From G965197715 sp965247615 (GTDB taxonomy: Bacteria; Chloroflexota; Dehalococcoidia; Lucifugimonadales; UBA1127): a DNA stretch of 64,000 bases. Each line of letters opens with the position of its first letter. The stretch's first letter is position 1. The stretch lies in contig OZ252022.1 of the NCBI GenBank assembly GCA_965247615.1, positions 2,604,001 through 2,668,000 of the forward strand, written 5' to 3'. Of this stretch, positions 43,771 through 61,320 are shown one piece after another. The translations under genes and the position numbers were made by a program. Under the pieces are notes generated by a model. It searched no databases, was not told the origin of the DNA, and saw only the letters and a program-made list of their open reading frames with translations.

Positions 43771-45033
43771 TTAGGTGGGGGTGGGGTACATCTCCCGGCA
43801 GAGTGCTTCGTGCCAGCTGACGTCCTTGGGGAGGATGGCGTCGATGGCGCGAAGATCGTAGTAGGTGGGGGCGACGCCCGGGGGGTCGGCGCCGTCGCTG
43901 ACGGTGCGGACGGCCTGTTGGAGGAGCTTGCGCGCGGCGATGACTGCCAGGTCCGCGGGGCCCAGGTGCTCCCTGGAACGGTCGACGATGGGGCCCATGA
44001 GCTCCTGGACGGCGCGGTCCTGGGTATTGACGCCGGCGATGCCGGTGAAAGTATCGGTCTTCTGTGCCTGGCGGTCGATGAGCCAGTCGTTGCTCCTGTT
44101 CCGACGGGCGCGGAAGCCGTTGGCGGCGTCTATGTCCGTGGTGAAGCTGTTGCCGCTGCCCTGGGGGTCTTGGTCCTCCTTGGCGAGGGGGCCGTTGAAG
44201 CTGTAGTACCAGTTCCAGACGAGACAGGTGTGGTCGTCGATGGGGACCCAGAAGTGGCCGTGGGTCTGGTTGTACTTGCCGCGGCCTCCGGGGCGAAGCT
44301 GGGTCCAGGGCATGACGTAGTGGTAGCCGCGGGCGTAGACGCGGTCGGCGTCGAGGTCGCGGACGCCGAAGTAGCGGTAGCCGTAGTCGGTGGTGTCGAC
44401 CTGGAGGATTGGGGCGCCAGCCTGGACGAAGGCGTCGTCGAGGGGAATGCCGGGCTGGGACGGGTTGCTTCTGAGGGCGCGGTGGAGGATGGGGGCGTGG
44501 GAGGTGTCGATACCGCCTTCCAGGGCCTGAAGCCAGTTGCACTCTTCGACGACCTTGGTGACGGTGCGCTGCTCGGGAGGGACCTGGGTCCATTCAAACC
44601 TGGGGGCCGCGGGTGCTCTGCCCGGGGGGCCCATGTAGACCCAGACGACATCTCCGAGCTCAAGGGAGGGATAGGCGGTGGCGCGGACCTTCTCCTTGAA
44701 CTGCACGGGCTCGTTCATCTGATCGACGCAGTTGCCGTCGACGTCGAACTTCCAGCCGTGGTAGACGCAGCGGAGGCCGCACTCTTCGTTCCGGCCGAGC
44801 CAGAGGGAGGTGCCGCGGTGGGGGCAGAACTCGTCGAGGAAGCCGATGCGCCCGTTGGTGTCGCGGAAGGCGACGAGGCTTTCGCCGAGGAGCTTCACCC
44901 GGATGGGAGGACAGTCCGGCTCAGGCAGCTCCCAGGAGAGGAGGGCAGGCACCCAGTACCTTCTCATGACCTGACCCATGGGGGTCCCTGGGCCGGTGCG
45001 GGTCAGCATCTCGTTCTCTTGCAGAGTCAGCAT
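43771..45033 (-). CDS. Rieske ring-hydroxylating oxygenase, large subunit (second copy)
   Basis: 420 residues. Rieske ligands CPH and, after 17 residues, CVYH (FCPHRGTSLWLG, LRCVYHGWKFD). The iron triad is in GGIDTSHAPILH (D-x2-H-x4-H). It shares the N-terminal LTGPGTPMG-type start with the paralogue at 14600 but is otherwise well diverged. It is last in a minus-strand group with an amidohydrolase and a PqqC/TenA-like protein, which suggests one pathway for an aromatic or cyclic compound. No reductase gene is adjacent. Confidence 0.9.
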   Translation of the reverse strand: MLTLQENEMLTRTGPGTPMGQVMRRYWVPALLSWELPEPDCPPIRVKLLGESLVAFRDTNGRIGFLDEFCPHRGTSLWLGRNEECGLRCVYHGWKFDVDGNCVDQMNEPVQFKEKVRATAYPSLELGDVVWVYMGPPGRAPAAPRFEWTQVPPEQRTVTKVVEECNWLQALEGGIDTSHAPILHRALRSNPSQPGIPLDDAFVQAGAPILQVDTTDYGYRYFGVRDLDADRVYARGYHYVMPWTQLRPGGRGKYNQTHGHFWVPIDDHTCLVWNWYYSFNGPLAKEDQDPQGSGNSFTTDIDAANGFRARRNRSNDWLIDRQAQKTDTFTGIAGVNTQDRAVQELMGPIVDRSREHLGPADLAVIAARKLLQQAVRTVSDGADPPGVAPTYYDLRAIDAILPKDVSWHEALCREMYPTPT

Positions 45034-45201
45034 GTGAGCCTCCTATTTGTCCCGCCGCGGTTCGCCTGTTCCGGGGATGGGCCGTGCGTCTCACCCCAAG
45101 GGGATTGGTACGGAAACCCCGTCCACCTGTGGGTGGCCAAGGGAATGTTTGGCCGCTCCCGAGTATGCCATCCCGGCGCCCGAGGCGCCAGTCCTCCGCG
45201 G

Positions 45202-46227
45202 CTATGCAAGGCCATAGAGCCGCTTGGGATTGTCTATGAGAATCCTGTGCTTCTGCTCCTCGGTCAGGTCCTCCCGCCCCTCGAGCTCATGGAGGGACTG
45301 TGGATACGTGCCGTCCCAGTGGGGGAAGTCTGAGGCGTAGAGGACGGAGTCTTCGCCGATGATACGCAGGGCCTGGGGCAGCAGCTGCTCCTCGGGCTCG
45401 CAGGCGACGTAGACGTTGGGGGACCGGACGTAGTCGCTGGGCTTTCTGGTGAGGGTAGGGGCCTCTCGCTGACCGCGAAACTCGAACTCTTCATCCATGT
45501 GGTCCATCCAGTAGGGCACCCAGGTACAGCCGGCTTCCAGGAAGGCTATGCGGAGGTTGGGGAAGCGCTCGAGAACACCATCGTAGACGATGCTGGTCAT
45601 CTGCCGCATCTGTGCGCCGGAGTGGGAGAGGGTATGGGCATGGAGGAGGTGGTGGAAGAGGTATTCGTCGAGCCCGCGCCCGCGGAGGGAGCCGGTGCCG
45701 TGGACCGCGACCATAGCGTCCAGCCGCTGGGCTTCGTCGTAGAGGGGGTCGAGCTGCCGGCTGCCGAGGAGGAAGGGGCCGTCCGCGGGGAGCATGACGC
45801 CGCACATGTGCAGCTCCGTGACGGCGCGGCGGAGCTCCCTGGCGGCCTCGGCCGGGTCCTGGAGGGGGACCAGGGCGACGGCCTGGAGGCGGGGGCTGAC
45901 CTTGATGAACTCCTCAGAGAGATAGCTGTTGTAGGCGCGGCAGAAGGCGACGGCGAAATCCGGCTCTTGAATGAAACCGACGGTCAGGCCGGTGGTGGGA
46001 TAGAGAACGGTGGACTCGACGCCGCCCTGGTCCAGCATGGAGAGCCAGATGGCGGCAGTGACGTCTTCCGGGCCACCGAGGGTTTCGAACATGGAGCGGT
46101 CGAAGGTGTCGCCGGGTCCTCCGGAGACGGCAAGGCGGCGGTTGTAGGGCTCCTCCAGGTACCGGCGGTAGTGCCTATCGCGGTCGCGGACGTGGCCATC
46201 GGCGTCCACGTAGCCTTTGTTGCTCAT
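45202..46227 (-). CDS. Amidohydrolase-2 family hydrolase/decarboxylase
   Basis: 341 residues with the N-terminal DADGHV metal motif, central VAVHGTGS-like strand, and C-terminal DSVLYASDFPHWDGTYP (metal Asp and His). The pattern fits the family containing ACMSD and related ring-cleavage-product decarboxylases. It lies between the PqqC/TenA-like gene (36 bp upstream) and the Rieske gene (168 bp downstream), all on the minus strand. Confidence 0.88.
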   Translation of the reverse strand: MSNKGYVDADGHVRDRDRHYRRYLEEPYNRRLAVSGGPGDTFDRSMFETLGGPEDVTAAIWLSMLDQGGVESTVLYPTTGLTVGFIQEPDFAVAFCRAYNSYLSEEFIKVSPRLQAVALVPLQDPAEAARELRRAVTELHMCGVMLPADGPFLLGSRQLDPLYDEAQRLDAMVAVHGTGSLRGRGLDEYLFHHLLHAHTLSHSGAQMRQMTSIVYDGVLERFPNLRIAFLEAGCTWVPYWMDHMDEEFEFRGQREAPTLTRKPSDYVRSPNVYVACEPEEQLLPQALRIIGEDSVLYASDFPHWDGTYPQSLHELEGREDLTEEQKHRILIDNPKRLYGLA

Positions 46228-46263
46228 GGGAAGCCGTCCTTTCCCAGCGCCGCGGGCGGGCTG

Positions 46264-47076
46264 CTAGTAGCGCTGGAAGGGGTAGTGCAGGGGTAGATGC
46301 CTCCCCGGCGCGTAGTGGGGATGCGGCAGGGGACCGCCGAGGACGTAGGCCTGATAGAGGCCGTCGAAGAAGACCCAGTAGACGGCCTTACTCCTGACGA
46401 CGGCGTCCCAGACGCGGTCCTGTACCTCCTTGGCGGCGGCCATCTCCAGGACGAGGGTTTCGCCGAGGCTGCTGTGGCCGGCATCGGCGACGACGTGCTC
46501 TTCGCCGGCGACGCTGCCGGAGGCGAGGGCTTCGAACCAGACGAGGGCCTCGCGAGGGATGTGGTAGACGCGCTCATTTGCCTGGAGGAAGCGGGTGCAG
46601 AACTCCACGTTGATAGCTTCGCCGGCGACGCTGCCGGAGGCGAGGGCTTCGACGACGTGGCGGTCGCGATTGATGGCCATGAGCTCGTCGACCGCGAGGA
46701 CGGTGCTGGGGAGGAGTGGGGCATGCTCCATGTCCCGCTCAGCGATGCCGAGGGCCTGGCCGAAGCGCAGATACATGTCGGTGTGGCCGTCGCCCTCCTC
46801 TCCGAGCTCCTCTATGAGGGACTTGGCGAGGCGGCGCTGGACGGAGAGGGTGGGTGCGTTGAGGAGGCGGCCGGCATTCCACCAGGTGGGGCACTTTTTG
46901 AGGGCGTAGTCCTGCTTGGCCCATCCCTGAAGCTGCTCCCGGGTCAGCTGCCCTTCAAAGAGGAGGCGGACGAATGGGTGCTCCAAGCGGGCGTTGCCGT
47001 CGCGGACCTCTTCTTGGAGGAGGCCAAGGTACTCCTCAACGGGGTAGGGGTCTCGTTTGGCAAAGTCGAATCGCAT
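46264..47076 (-). CDS. PqqC/TenA-like helical (haem-oxygenase-fold) protein
   Basis: 270 residues from the ATG at 47076; no strong ribosome site is visible. The fold pattern is shown by LEHPFVRLLFEGQLTREQLQGWAKQDYALKK, EELGEEGDGHTDMYLRFG and the C-terminal LGETLVLEMAAAKEVQDRVWDAV. Related proteins include PqqC, TenA and di-iron oxidases such as the CADD type. An exact 36-bp repeat duplicates EALASGSVAGE; the second occurrence interrupts the expected WFExHVVADAGH metal-site helix with eleven extra residues. Activity may therefore be altered. Confidence 0.75.
   Translation of the reverse strand: MRFDFAKRDPYPVEEYLGLLQEEVRDGNARLEHPFVRLLFEGQLTREQLQGWAKQDYALKKCPTWWNAGRLLNAPTLSVQRRLAKSLIEELGEEGDGHTDMYLRFGQALGIAERDMEHAPLLPSTVLAVDELMAINRDRHVVEALASGSVAGEAINVEFCTRFLQANERVYHIPREALVWFEALASGSVAGEEHVVADAGHSSLGETLVLEMAAAKEVQDRVWDAVVRSKAVYWVFFDGLYQAYVLGGPLPHPHYAPGRHLPLHYPFQRY
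46500..46652 (-). repeat. Exact 36-bp direct repeat inside the PqqC/TenA-like gene
   Basis: Bases 46500-46535 and 46617-46652 are identical, offset by 117 bp. In the protein both encode EALASGSVAGE. The lower-coordinate copy is the one that breaks a conserved helix, so it is likely the newer. The insertion is in frame (33 bases net). Confidence 0.85.
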
Positions 47077-47512
47077 GGCTGCTCGAGGGCACGCGCCTGG
47101 GTGGTCTGCGCCTGGAGGCGCGGGGAGTGATGAACGGAGCAATCATAGCATATGAAGGAGGAGCAAGAGAGGGGAGGGGCGGTGCTACAGGTTGAGCCGG
47201 TCTCACTAGTCCACCCCGCTTGATATGGACTGTGCAGGGCGGGAATCCATCCCGCCTTCGGCGACCTTTGCATAACCGTCATTCCCGCACCCACCCGCCG
47301 TCATTCCCGCGAAAGCGGGAATCCAGGGGAGGGGCCACAGGTTGGCGGGAGTTGCTCCACTTTCACGACCTCGCACTCCACGGGGAGTTATGCAAAGGTC
47401 TCCGATAGCGGGAATAAGGGGGGTGAAATGCGGCGCGCGATCTTGCTATTCCGTCGAAAGGCGAGATGCAGGAGATTGGAGACCCGGATGACCCAGCTTT
47501 GCGAGACGGGCT
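47077..47512. other. Intergenic region with MITE copy and hairpins
   Basis: No gene is recognised. It holds the second MITE copy (47261-47402). Immediately left of it, GGCGGGA and TCCCGCC with a 5-base loop form a small hairpin (47238-47256). The part 47077-47220 is the upstream region of the PqqC/TenA-like gene; no clear promoter is seen. Confidence 0.5.
47261..47402 (-). mobile_element. MITE-like element, copy B (142 bp)
   Basis: The reverse complement matches copy A at 11702-11821 along its length. Terminal inverted repeats are GCGACCTTTGCATAAC (left) and GAGACCTTTGCATAAC (right, other strand), differing at one base. Relative to copy A it has 22 extra bases formed by a tandem repeat of CCGTCATTCCCGC. 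The flanking 8-mers (CGCCTTCG and CGATAGCG) do not match, so no target duplication is left. Confidence 0.8.
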
Positions 47513-48229
47513 CTACAAGTCGCGATTCCCGAAGAAGAGGATGGCGAGGGCAGGGAGGAGGATGAGCGGGATGCAGAGATAGCCAAGGTTCATGAGATGG
47601 GAGTTGATGTCGACGGCGCCCTGGAGGACGCTGGGGAGGTCTCCGAGGAGGCCGTCGGCGGTGAACGTTGGGGCGCGGAGGGAGACGAAGGCGCCGAGGG
47701 CAGAATACCAGATGATGCCAAGGAGGGAGAAGGACAGGAGGATGTTGCTGATAAGGGTGCTAAAGGTGACGGCAAGCATAACGAGGATGGAGAGGAGGAG
47801 GAGGACGTATCCGAGGCCTATGAGAACGCCCTCAGTGGTCATATCGTTGTTGCCGCCCTGGACCATGAGGAGGAAGCCGATGGGGAGGACGACGGCGACG
47901 AAGCAGACGACGACGGTGACGAAGCGGGACAGGATCTTGGCCGTGACGTATTGGACGGGGTTGACGCCGCGGCTGATGATGGCGTTGCCAAGGTAGGAGA
48001 GGTCAGCGGAGGTGGCGCTGGCGCCGATGGCCATGACGACGAAGCTGCCCATGGCGACGTAGAGGAAGAGGGCCCAAGAGAAGATGAAGGAGGTTTCATC
48101 GATGTATGAGACGGAGACGCCGATGGCGGTGCCGCCGGCGAGGACGGTGACGGTGATCCAGATCCAGACCACCCAGGAGCGCACCATATTGCCGAGGTCT
48201 GCGGAGAAGATGGTTGTGAAGGGGCCCAT
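47513..48229 (-). CDS. ABC-2 type transporter permease
   Basis: 238 residues from the ATG at 48229; the frame is open further upstream only as a shadow of the ATPase gene. About six hydrophobic spans with short polar loops, typical of small ABC-2 permeases. The gene follows the ATPase at 48273-49250 by 43 bp. Substrate unknown. Confidence 0.8.
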   Translation of the reverse strand: MGPFTTIFSADLGNMVRSWVVWIWITVTVLAGGTAIGVSVSYIDETSFIFSWALFLYVAMGSFVVMAIGASATSADLSYLGNAIISRGVNPVQYVTAKILSRFVTVVVCFVAVVLPIGFLLMVQGGNNDMTTEGVLIGLGYVLLLLSILVMLAVTFSTLISNILLSFSLLGIIWYSALGAFVSLRAPTFTADGLLGDLPSVLQGAVDINSHLMNLGYLCIPLILLPALAILFFGNRDL

Positions 48230-48272
48230 GTCGGCTAGCTTCTCCGTGGTTTGGGGTGAAGTAGCATGAGGG

Positions 48273-49250
48273 TCAGCCCTCGAAGGCCCGGGAGAAGCCC
48301 TTGAGGCGGTCATCTTCGAGGCGCTTGAGGAAGGCGTCCTCGATTTCGCCCGCGGAGCGGATGGCGATGACTTCGACGCCGTGCCGGGAGATGATCTCCA
48401 GCATGCGGGTAAGGTCGATGGCGAAGTCGCGGCCATCGACGAAAAAGACGCGGAGGACGTCCACATTGACGCGCTCGCAGCGGAAGCCTTCTTCCTCGGT
48501 GGTCATCGTGTGGGCAAGGCTATCGATGTCCCCGGCGAGGGCGAGGTCGACGACGTTGCGTTGGATGAGCTTCTTCATGTCGCCAACGGTGCCGGCGTAG
48601 ATGAGCTTGCCGTTGTTCATGACGGCGAGGCTGTCGCAGACGAGGTCGGCGTCCGGGAGGATGTGGGTGGAGAGGATCAGGGTTTTGCCCTCGGCCCTGA
48701 GGGCGCGGATGAGGTCGAGGGTGTACTTACGGCCGGTGGGGTCGAGGCCGATGGTGGGCTCGTCCCACAGGACGACGTCCGGGTCGTTGAGGAGAGAGGC
48801 GGCGATGCCGAGGCGGGTGATCATGCCGGTGGAGAGGTTTCCGATGCGCTGGGAGGCGGCGCTGAGCAGCTCGACGGCGTGGAGGAGGGCGGAGAGGCGG
48901 GCCTTGCGCTCGTCTGCGGGGATGCCGAAGAGCTTTCCGGCGAGGTCCAGATAGCCGATGGGGGTCATGTCCGGGGGAAAGTTGTTGGTCTGCGGCAGGA
49001 AGCCCATCCGGCGGCGCATGCTGCCTGACCAAACGGACATACGCTGGCCGAAGACGGAGACGCTGCCGGCGGTTGGTCTGTGCAGACCGAGGGCGAGGCG
49101 CAGGGTGGTGGTCTTGCCTGCGCCGTTGGAGCCGATGAGGCCAAAGACGGCGCCGCGCGGGACGGATAGGGTGACACCGTTCACGGCAATAAGGCGCCCG
49201 CCAAATATCTTGGTCAGGTCCTTGATGTCTACGGCGTTTGTGCCAAGCAT
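48273..49250 (-). CDS. ABC exporter ATP-binding protein
   Basis: 325 residues. Walker A GSNGAGKTTTLRLAL, signature LSTGMITRLGIA, Walker B VVLWDEPTIGLDPTGR and H-loop LSTHIL. The C-terminal extension (about 220-325) is usual in ABC-2 drug/antibiotic exporters. GGGAG lies seven bases before the ATG. Works with the permease downstream and faces away from rpoB. Confidence 0.92.
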   Translation of the reverse strand: MLGTNAVDIKDLTKIFGGRLIAVNGVTLSVPRGAVFGLIGSNGAGKTTTLRLALGLHRPTAGSVSVFGQRMSVWSGSMRRRMGFLPQTNNFPPDMTPIGYLDLAGKLFGIPADERKARLSALLHAVELLSAASQRIGNLSTGMITRLGIAASLLNDPDVVLWDEPTIGLDPTGRKYTLDLIRALRAEGKTLILSTHILPDADLVCDSLAVMNNGKLIYAGTVGDMKKLIQRNVVDLALAGDIDSLAHTMTTEEEGFRCERVNVDVLRVFFVDGRDFAIDLTRMLEIISRHGVEVIAIRSAGEIEDAFLKRLEDDRLKGFSRAFEG

Positions 49251-49573
49251 GGGGGTCTCCCGATTTGCTAGCCCATATGGTTACACAATGGGGGCCATTC
49301 CATCAAGGGGCCGAGCGGATTTTCGAGAGGATTTGGGAGAGATGGCTGCGCACGGGCAGGGCAGTTGGGGTGGATCCTGGGCAAAGGGGGAGGCGCAGGT
49401 AGGAGAGAACTGGGTGGGGAACGGGGTTGACATTCCTAGCGGAATCTGTCTATAGTTGTACCTGGCAACGTATGTCCTGATTTTCCGAACCCCTCATCAA
49501 GACCCAAGGTGTCCTTCCGTAGCCGAGGTGCGCCCGCACCAAACCCCTCCCGTTCTAAAAGGAGCAAGCTCGT
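49251..49573. other. Divergent region with the rpoBC promoter
   Basis: Between the ABC ATPase and rpoB there is no gene. It carries a near-consensus promoter (49427-49456) and then a leader of roughly 110 bases before rpoB. No L10-type leader is expected because rplJL are not upstream, and I see no riboswitch-like fold. Confidence 0.55.
49427..49456 (+). promoter_or_regulatory. Near-consensus sigma70-type promoter of rpoBC
   Basis: A perfect -35 TTGACA (49427-49432) and a -10 TATAGT (49451-49456, five of six) are 18 bp apart. It is the strongest promoter-like match I found in the window and stands 118 bp before the rpoB ATG, as fits a highly expressed operon. Confidence 0.8.
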
Positions 49574-54559
<4,986 letters not shown>

Positions 54560-54622
54560 TGAGGCCGTGAGCAACGGCGGCGCTATCTTGACGCGGTTTC
54601 CATCTTTTGACGGAGAGAATGA

Positions 54623-58774
<4,152 letters not shown>

Positions 58775-58863
58775 GGAGGCGCCGCGGGAAACATGCCGGG
58801 AGACGCAACGCCGGGAGCAGAGGCACATGCCCGCATGGGGCGGCGCGCGCTCCACAGGAAAAG

Positions 58864-59901
58864 ATGACTGTCCTCTACATAGCAGGAGACCAGGCGGGCG
58901 CGGGTAAGACGGCCTTAGCGGCTGCGCTGGCGCTCGACCTGATGCAGATGGGCCACTCGGCCGTCGTCCTCAAGCCGCTGCGGGCGGCTGGGGACGGGCG
59001 TGAGGGCCTGGACGGCGACAGCGGTTTCTACAAGCAGCTGGTCCCCGGAAACCCTCAGCCGGAGGGATGGCCGTTGACGGTGACCCCGGACCAGCTGTCC
59101 TCACGGCCAGGAGCCTTGGACGGCATCTCGGAGAGGGTCAAGCAGGCGGGGGCGGAAGCGGATGTCACCATCGTCGAGGGGTTGGACGGTCTGGAGCCAG
59201 GGACTCCCGAGGCTGTCGCCTCGGCGGCGCTGGCGCAGGAGCTGGGGGCGAGGGTCGTGGTGGCGGTGCGGCATGACCCGGCGGCGGGGCCCGAGGAGTT
59301 GGGCGGGGCGCGGCAGACGTTTGGAGCGTCGCTTCTTGGCCTGGTGATCAACGGGGTCGCGCTCTACCGGGGCCACGAGGTGTCGACGAGTCTGGTCCCG
59401 GCGCTCGAGGCAGCGGAGTCGCCGGTGCTGGGCGTCATCCCCGAAGACCGCGTGATGCTGTCGCCCAGCGTTCGCGACGTGGCGGCGCACCTGGACGGCG
59501 AGTTCCGGTTGCTGGAGGAGCGGGCGGACGAGCTGGTGGAGTCGGTGATGATCGGGGGGTTCTTCCTGGACCCGGGCGATTTTGTGTTCTCACGGCGGGA
59601 GCGCAAGGCGGTGCTGGTCAGGGCGGACCGTCCGGACCTGCAGATGGCCGCGCTGCGCACGTCGACGGTGTGCCTGGTGCTGACGGGCGGCCAGAACCCC
59701 ATCCAGTACGTGACCTATCACGCTGAGCAGGAAGAGGTGCCGCTGGTGCTGGTCCGGTGCGCGACGCTGGAGGCGATGGAGCGGCTGCACACGGTGGGCG
59801 AGCGGGTGACGGTGCACCATGCCCGCAAGGCGCGGCGTTTCCGGGAGCTGCTGGAGCAGCACTGCGACGTATCGGCGCTGCGCGGCGCGCTGGTGGGGTG
59901 A
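58864..59901 (+). CDS. BioD-like P-loop / DRTGG-domain protein
   Basis: 345 residues. N-terminal P-loop GDQAGAGKTALAAAL and later VIEGLDGLEPG mark the dethiobiotin-synthetase-like (AAA_26) fold. The C-terminal part (about 215-345) reads as a DRTGG domain (VESVMIGGFFLDPG, RKAVLVRADRPDLQMAAL, VLTGGQNP). The same architecture forms the N-terminal part of some phosphotransacetylases and occurs alone as a putative regulatory protein. It begins 89 bp after rpoC; probable separate function. Confidence 0.75.
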   Translation: MTVLYIAGDQAGAGKTALAAALALDLMQMGHSAVVLKPLRAAGDGREGLDGDSGFYKQLVPGNPQPEGWPLTVTPDQLSSRPGALDGISERVKQAGAEADVTIVEGLDGLEPGTPEAVASAALAQELGARVVVAVRHDPAAGPEELGGARQTFGASLLGLVINGVALYRGHEVSTSLVPALEAAESPVLGVIPEDRVMLSPSVRDVAAHLDGEFRLLEERADELVESVMIGGFFLDPGDFVFSRRERKAVLVRADRPDLQMAALRTSTVCLVLTGGQNPIQYVTYHAEQEEVPLVLVRCATLEAMERLHTVGERVTVHHARKARRFRELLEQHCDVSALRGALVG

Positions 59902-59911
59902 GGGGCGGAGG

Positions 59912-61027
59912 CTAGAGGGCGTACACGACAGCGGCGTTTTCTCCCAGGATCTTGTCTGCCACCCTGGGAGCCAACTTGCCCTGGGCCCGCAGGTTCCGCA
60001 TGGCCTCGACCTCGCTGGAGTGGTCGGTGTGCCCATAGTCGGTACCAATGACCAGGTTGTCCTCCCCGGCGTATTGCAGCACATAGTCCAAGTCGTCGTC
60101 TGTCTGGCAGGCGACCCAGACTCGGCTCTCCTTGAGCAGGTTGGCCGGCGCGGGTCTGCCATGGCGCCCGGGGAAGCGCCGCCGCAGGTCCTGGACCACG
60201 TAGGGGACCCACCCGGCGGCGGCCTCCACGAAGATGATGCGCAGGTCCGGGAACTCCTGGGGCAGCCCTCCGAGGATCCAGGAGTGGCAGGCAGCCACTG
60301 ACATGAGGCGGGTGGCGGAGAACACGGAGCCGCCGCTGCCGTAGCTCAGCATGGCGTTCATGTCCGGGTTGGCGTTTCCGATGTGCACGGTGACGGGGAC
60401 GTTGAGCCGGCTCATCTCCTGGTAGAGCGGGAAGAAGTAGGGGTCATGGATGGCCCGGTCGTCCTCCATGCCGCGGAAGTGGACGCCCCGCGCGCCGTGG
60501 TCGACGGCCCAGTGCAGCTCCTTGATAGCCTCGTCCATGACGTCGACCGGCAGGACGCAGGCCCAGCTCAGGCGGCCGTGCGACTGGCTCCAGACGTCGG
60601 CCATCCATCGGTTGTAACCCTGGCTCATGGCGACCTGGACCTCGTGCCGCTCCGCGAGCTTCATGGAGAAGATGGTGGGGTAGAGGAACTGGAAGTCGAT
60701 GCCGAGCTCGTCCATGTGGCGCAGCCGGGCGCTGACGTCGAGCATGTGCCGCGAGGCGGGGGGCGTGACGACGTTGCGTCCGGTGACGCGGGAGAAGCGC
60801 TCGAGCTCTTCGCGGGAACGCTGCTCCTCTTCAGGTGTGCGCGGCAGGTCGCGGGCTTCACCGGCGGGCCGGCGGACCCTGCCGTCGACGAGCCAGTGAC
60901 GCTTTGGCCTGCCGGAAGCGTCAGGGATCTCCACGATGACGGGGCGGAGGTGCTGGTCCGAGGCGGGGATGTAGTCCCAGGTCTTCTCCGTCTCGACGAC
61001 ATGGGCGTCAGCGTCAATGACAGCCAT
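59912..61027 (-). CDS. Amidohydrolase-2 family hydrolase/decarboxylase
   Basis: 371 residues. N-terminal metal motif IDADAHVVE, central DHGARGVHFRG and VTVHIGNANP, and C-terminal NLVIGTDYGHTDHSSE (metal Asp). The family covers decarboxylases and hydrolases of aromatic-ring cleavage intermediates. It is divergent from the bicupin gene and may act in the same pathway; that is an inference. Third member of this family in the window. Confidence 0.88.
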   Translation of the reverse strand: MAVIDADAHVVETEKTWDYIPASDQHLRPVIVEIPDASGRPKRHWLVDGRVRRPAGEARDLPRTPEEEQRSREELERFSRVTGRNVVTPPASRHMLDVSARLRHMDELGIDFQFLYPTIFSMKLAERHEVQVAMSQGYNRWMADVWSQSHGRLSWACVLPVDVMDEAIKELHWAVDHGARGVHFRGMEDDRAIHDPYFFPLYQEMSRLNVPVTVHIGNANPDMNAMLSYGSGGSVFSATRLMSVAACHSWILGGLPQEFPDLRIIFVEAAAGWVPYVVQDLRRRFPGRHGRPAPANLLKESRVWVACQTDDDLDYVLQYAGEDNLVIGTDYGHTDHSSEVEAMRNLRAQGKLAPRVADKILGENAAVVYAL

Positions 61028-61320
61028 GATAACAACCCCCAGGTTTCGATTGCTGATGGCGGCCGGGGTGTCTCGATGGGAAGAGCGCGGCCTCCGATGG
61101 TTGCATTATGGCGAGCGCGAGCCGGTCTGACAAGGTCGCTGCCGCGGCGGGCGGTGGAGGAGCTCCCGTTTGGCGCGACGGCCTCACTCTGAGCCGGAGT
61201 GGGGGAGCGGGCGCCTGGGGAGCGGGTGGCACTGGGCGGCCAAGGGTTGTATCCTGTTGCGCGGCGGGGCTGCTGAGGCGGCCGCCGCGGGGGACTTATT
61301 TTCGAAGCGCAGGAGGCGGA
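61028..61320. other. Divergent intergenic region, amidohydrolase and bicupin
   Basis: 293 bp without a convincing gene; the bicupin frame is open upstream here but lacks protein-like content before 61321. I see no promoter with both boxes. Confidence 0.4.

Noticed and set aside
43133..44593. 486-codon minus-strand frame across the CoxG-like and Rieske genes
   Set aside because: Arg/Pro/His-rich shadow composition; the Rieske and CoxG-like proteins are clear in other frames.
47238..47256. Small hairpin beside MITE copy B as a terminator
   Set aside because: No gene ends nearby in either direction and no T-run follows; it is more likely a repeat fragment.
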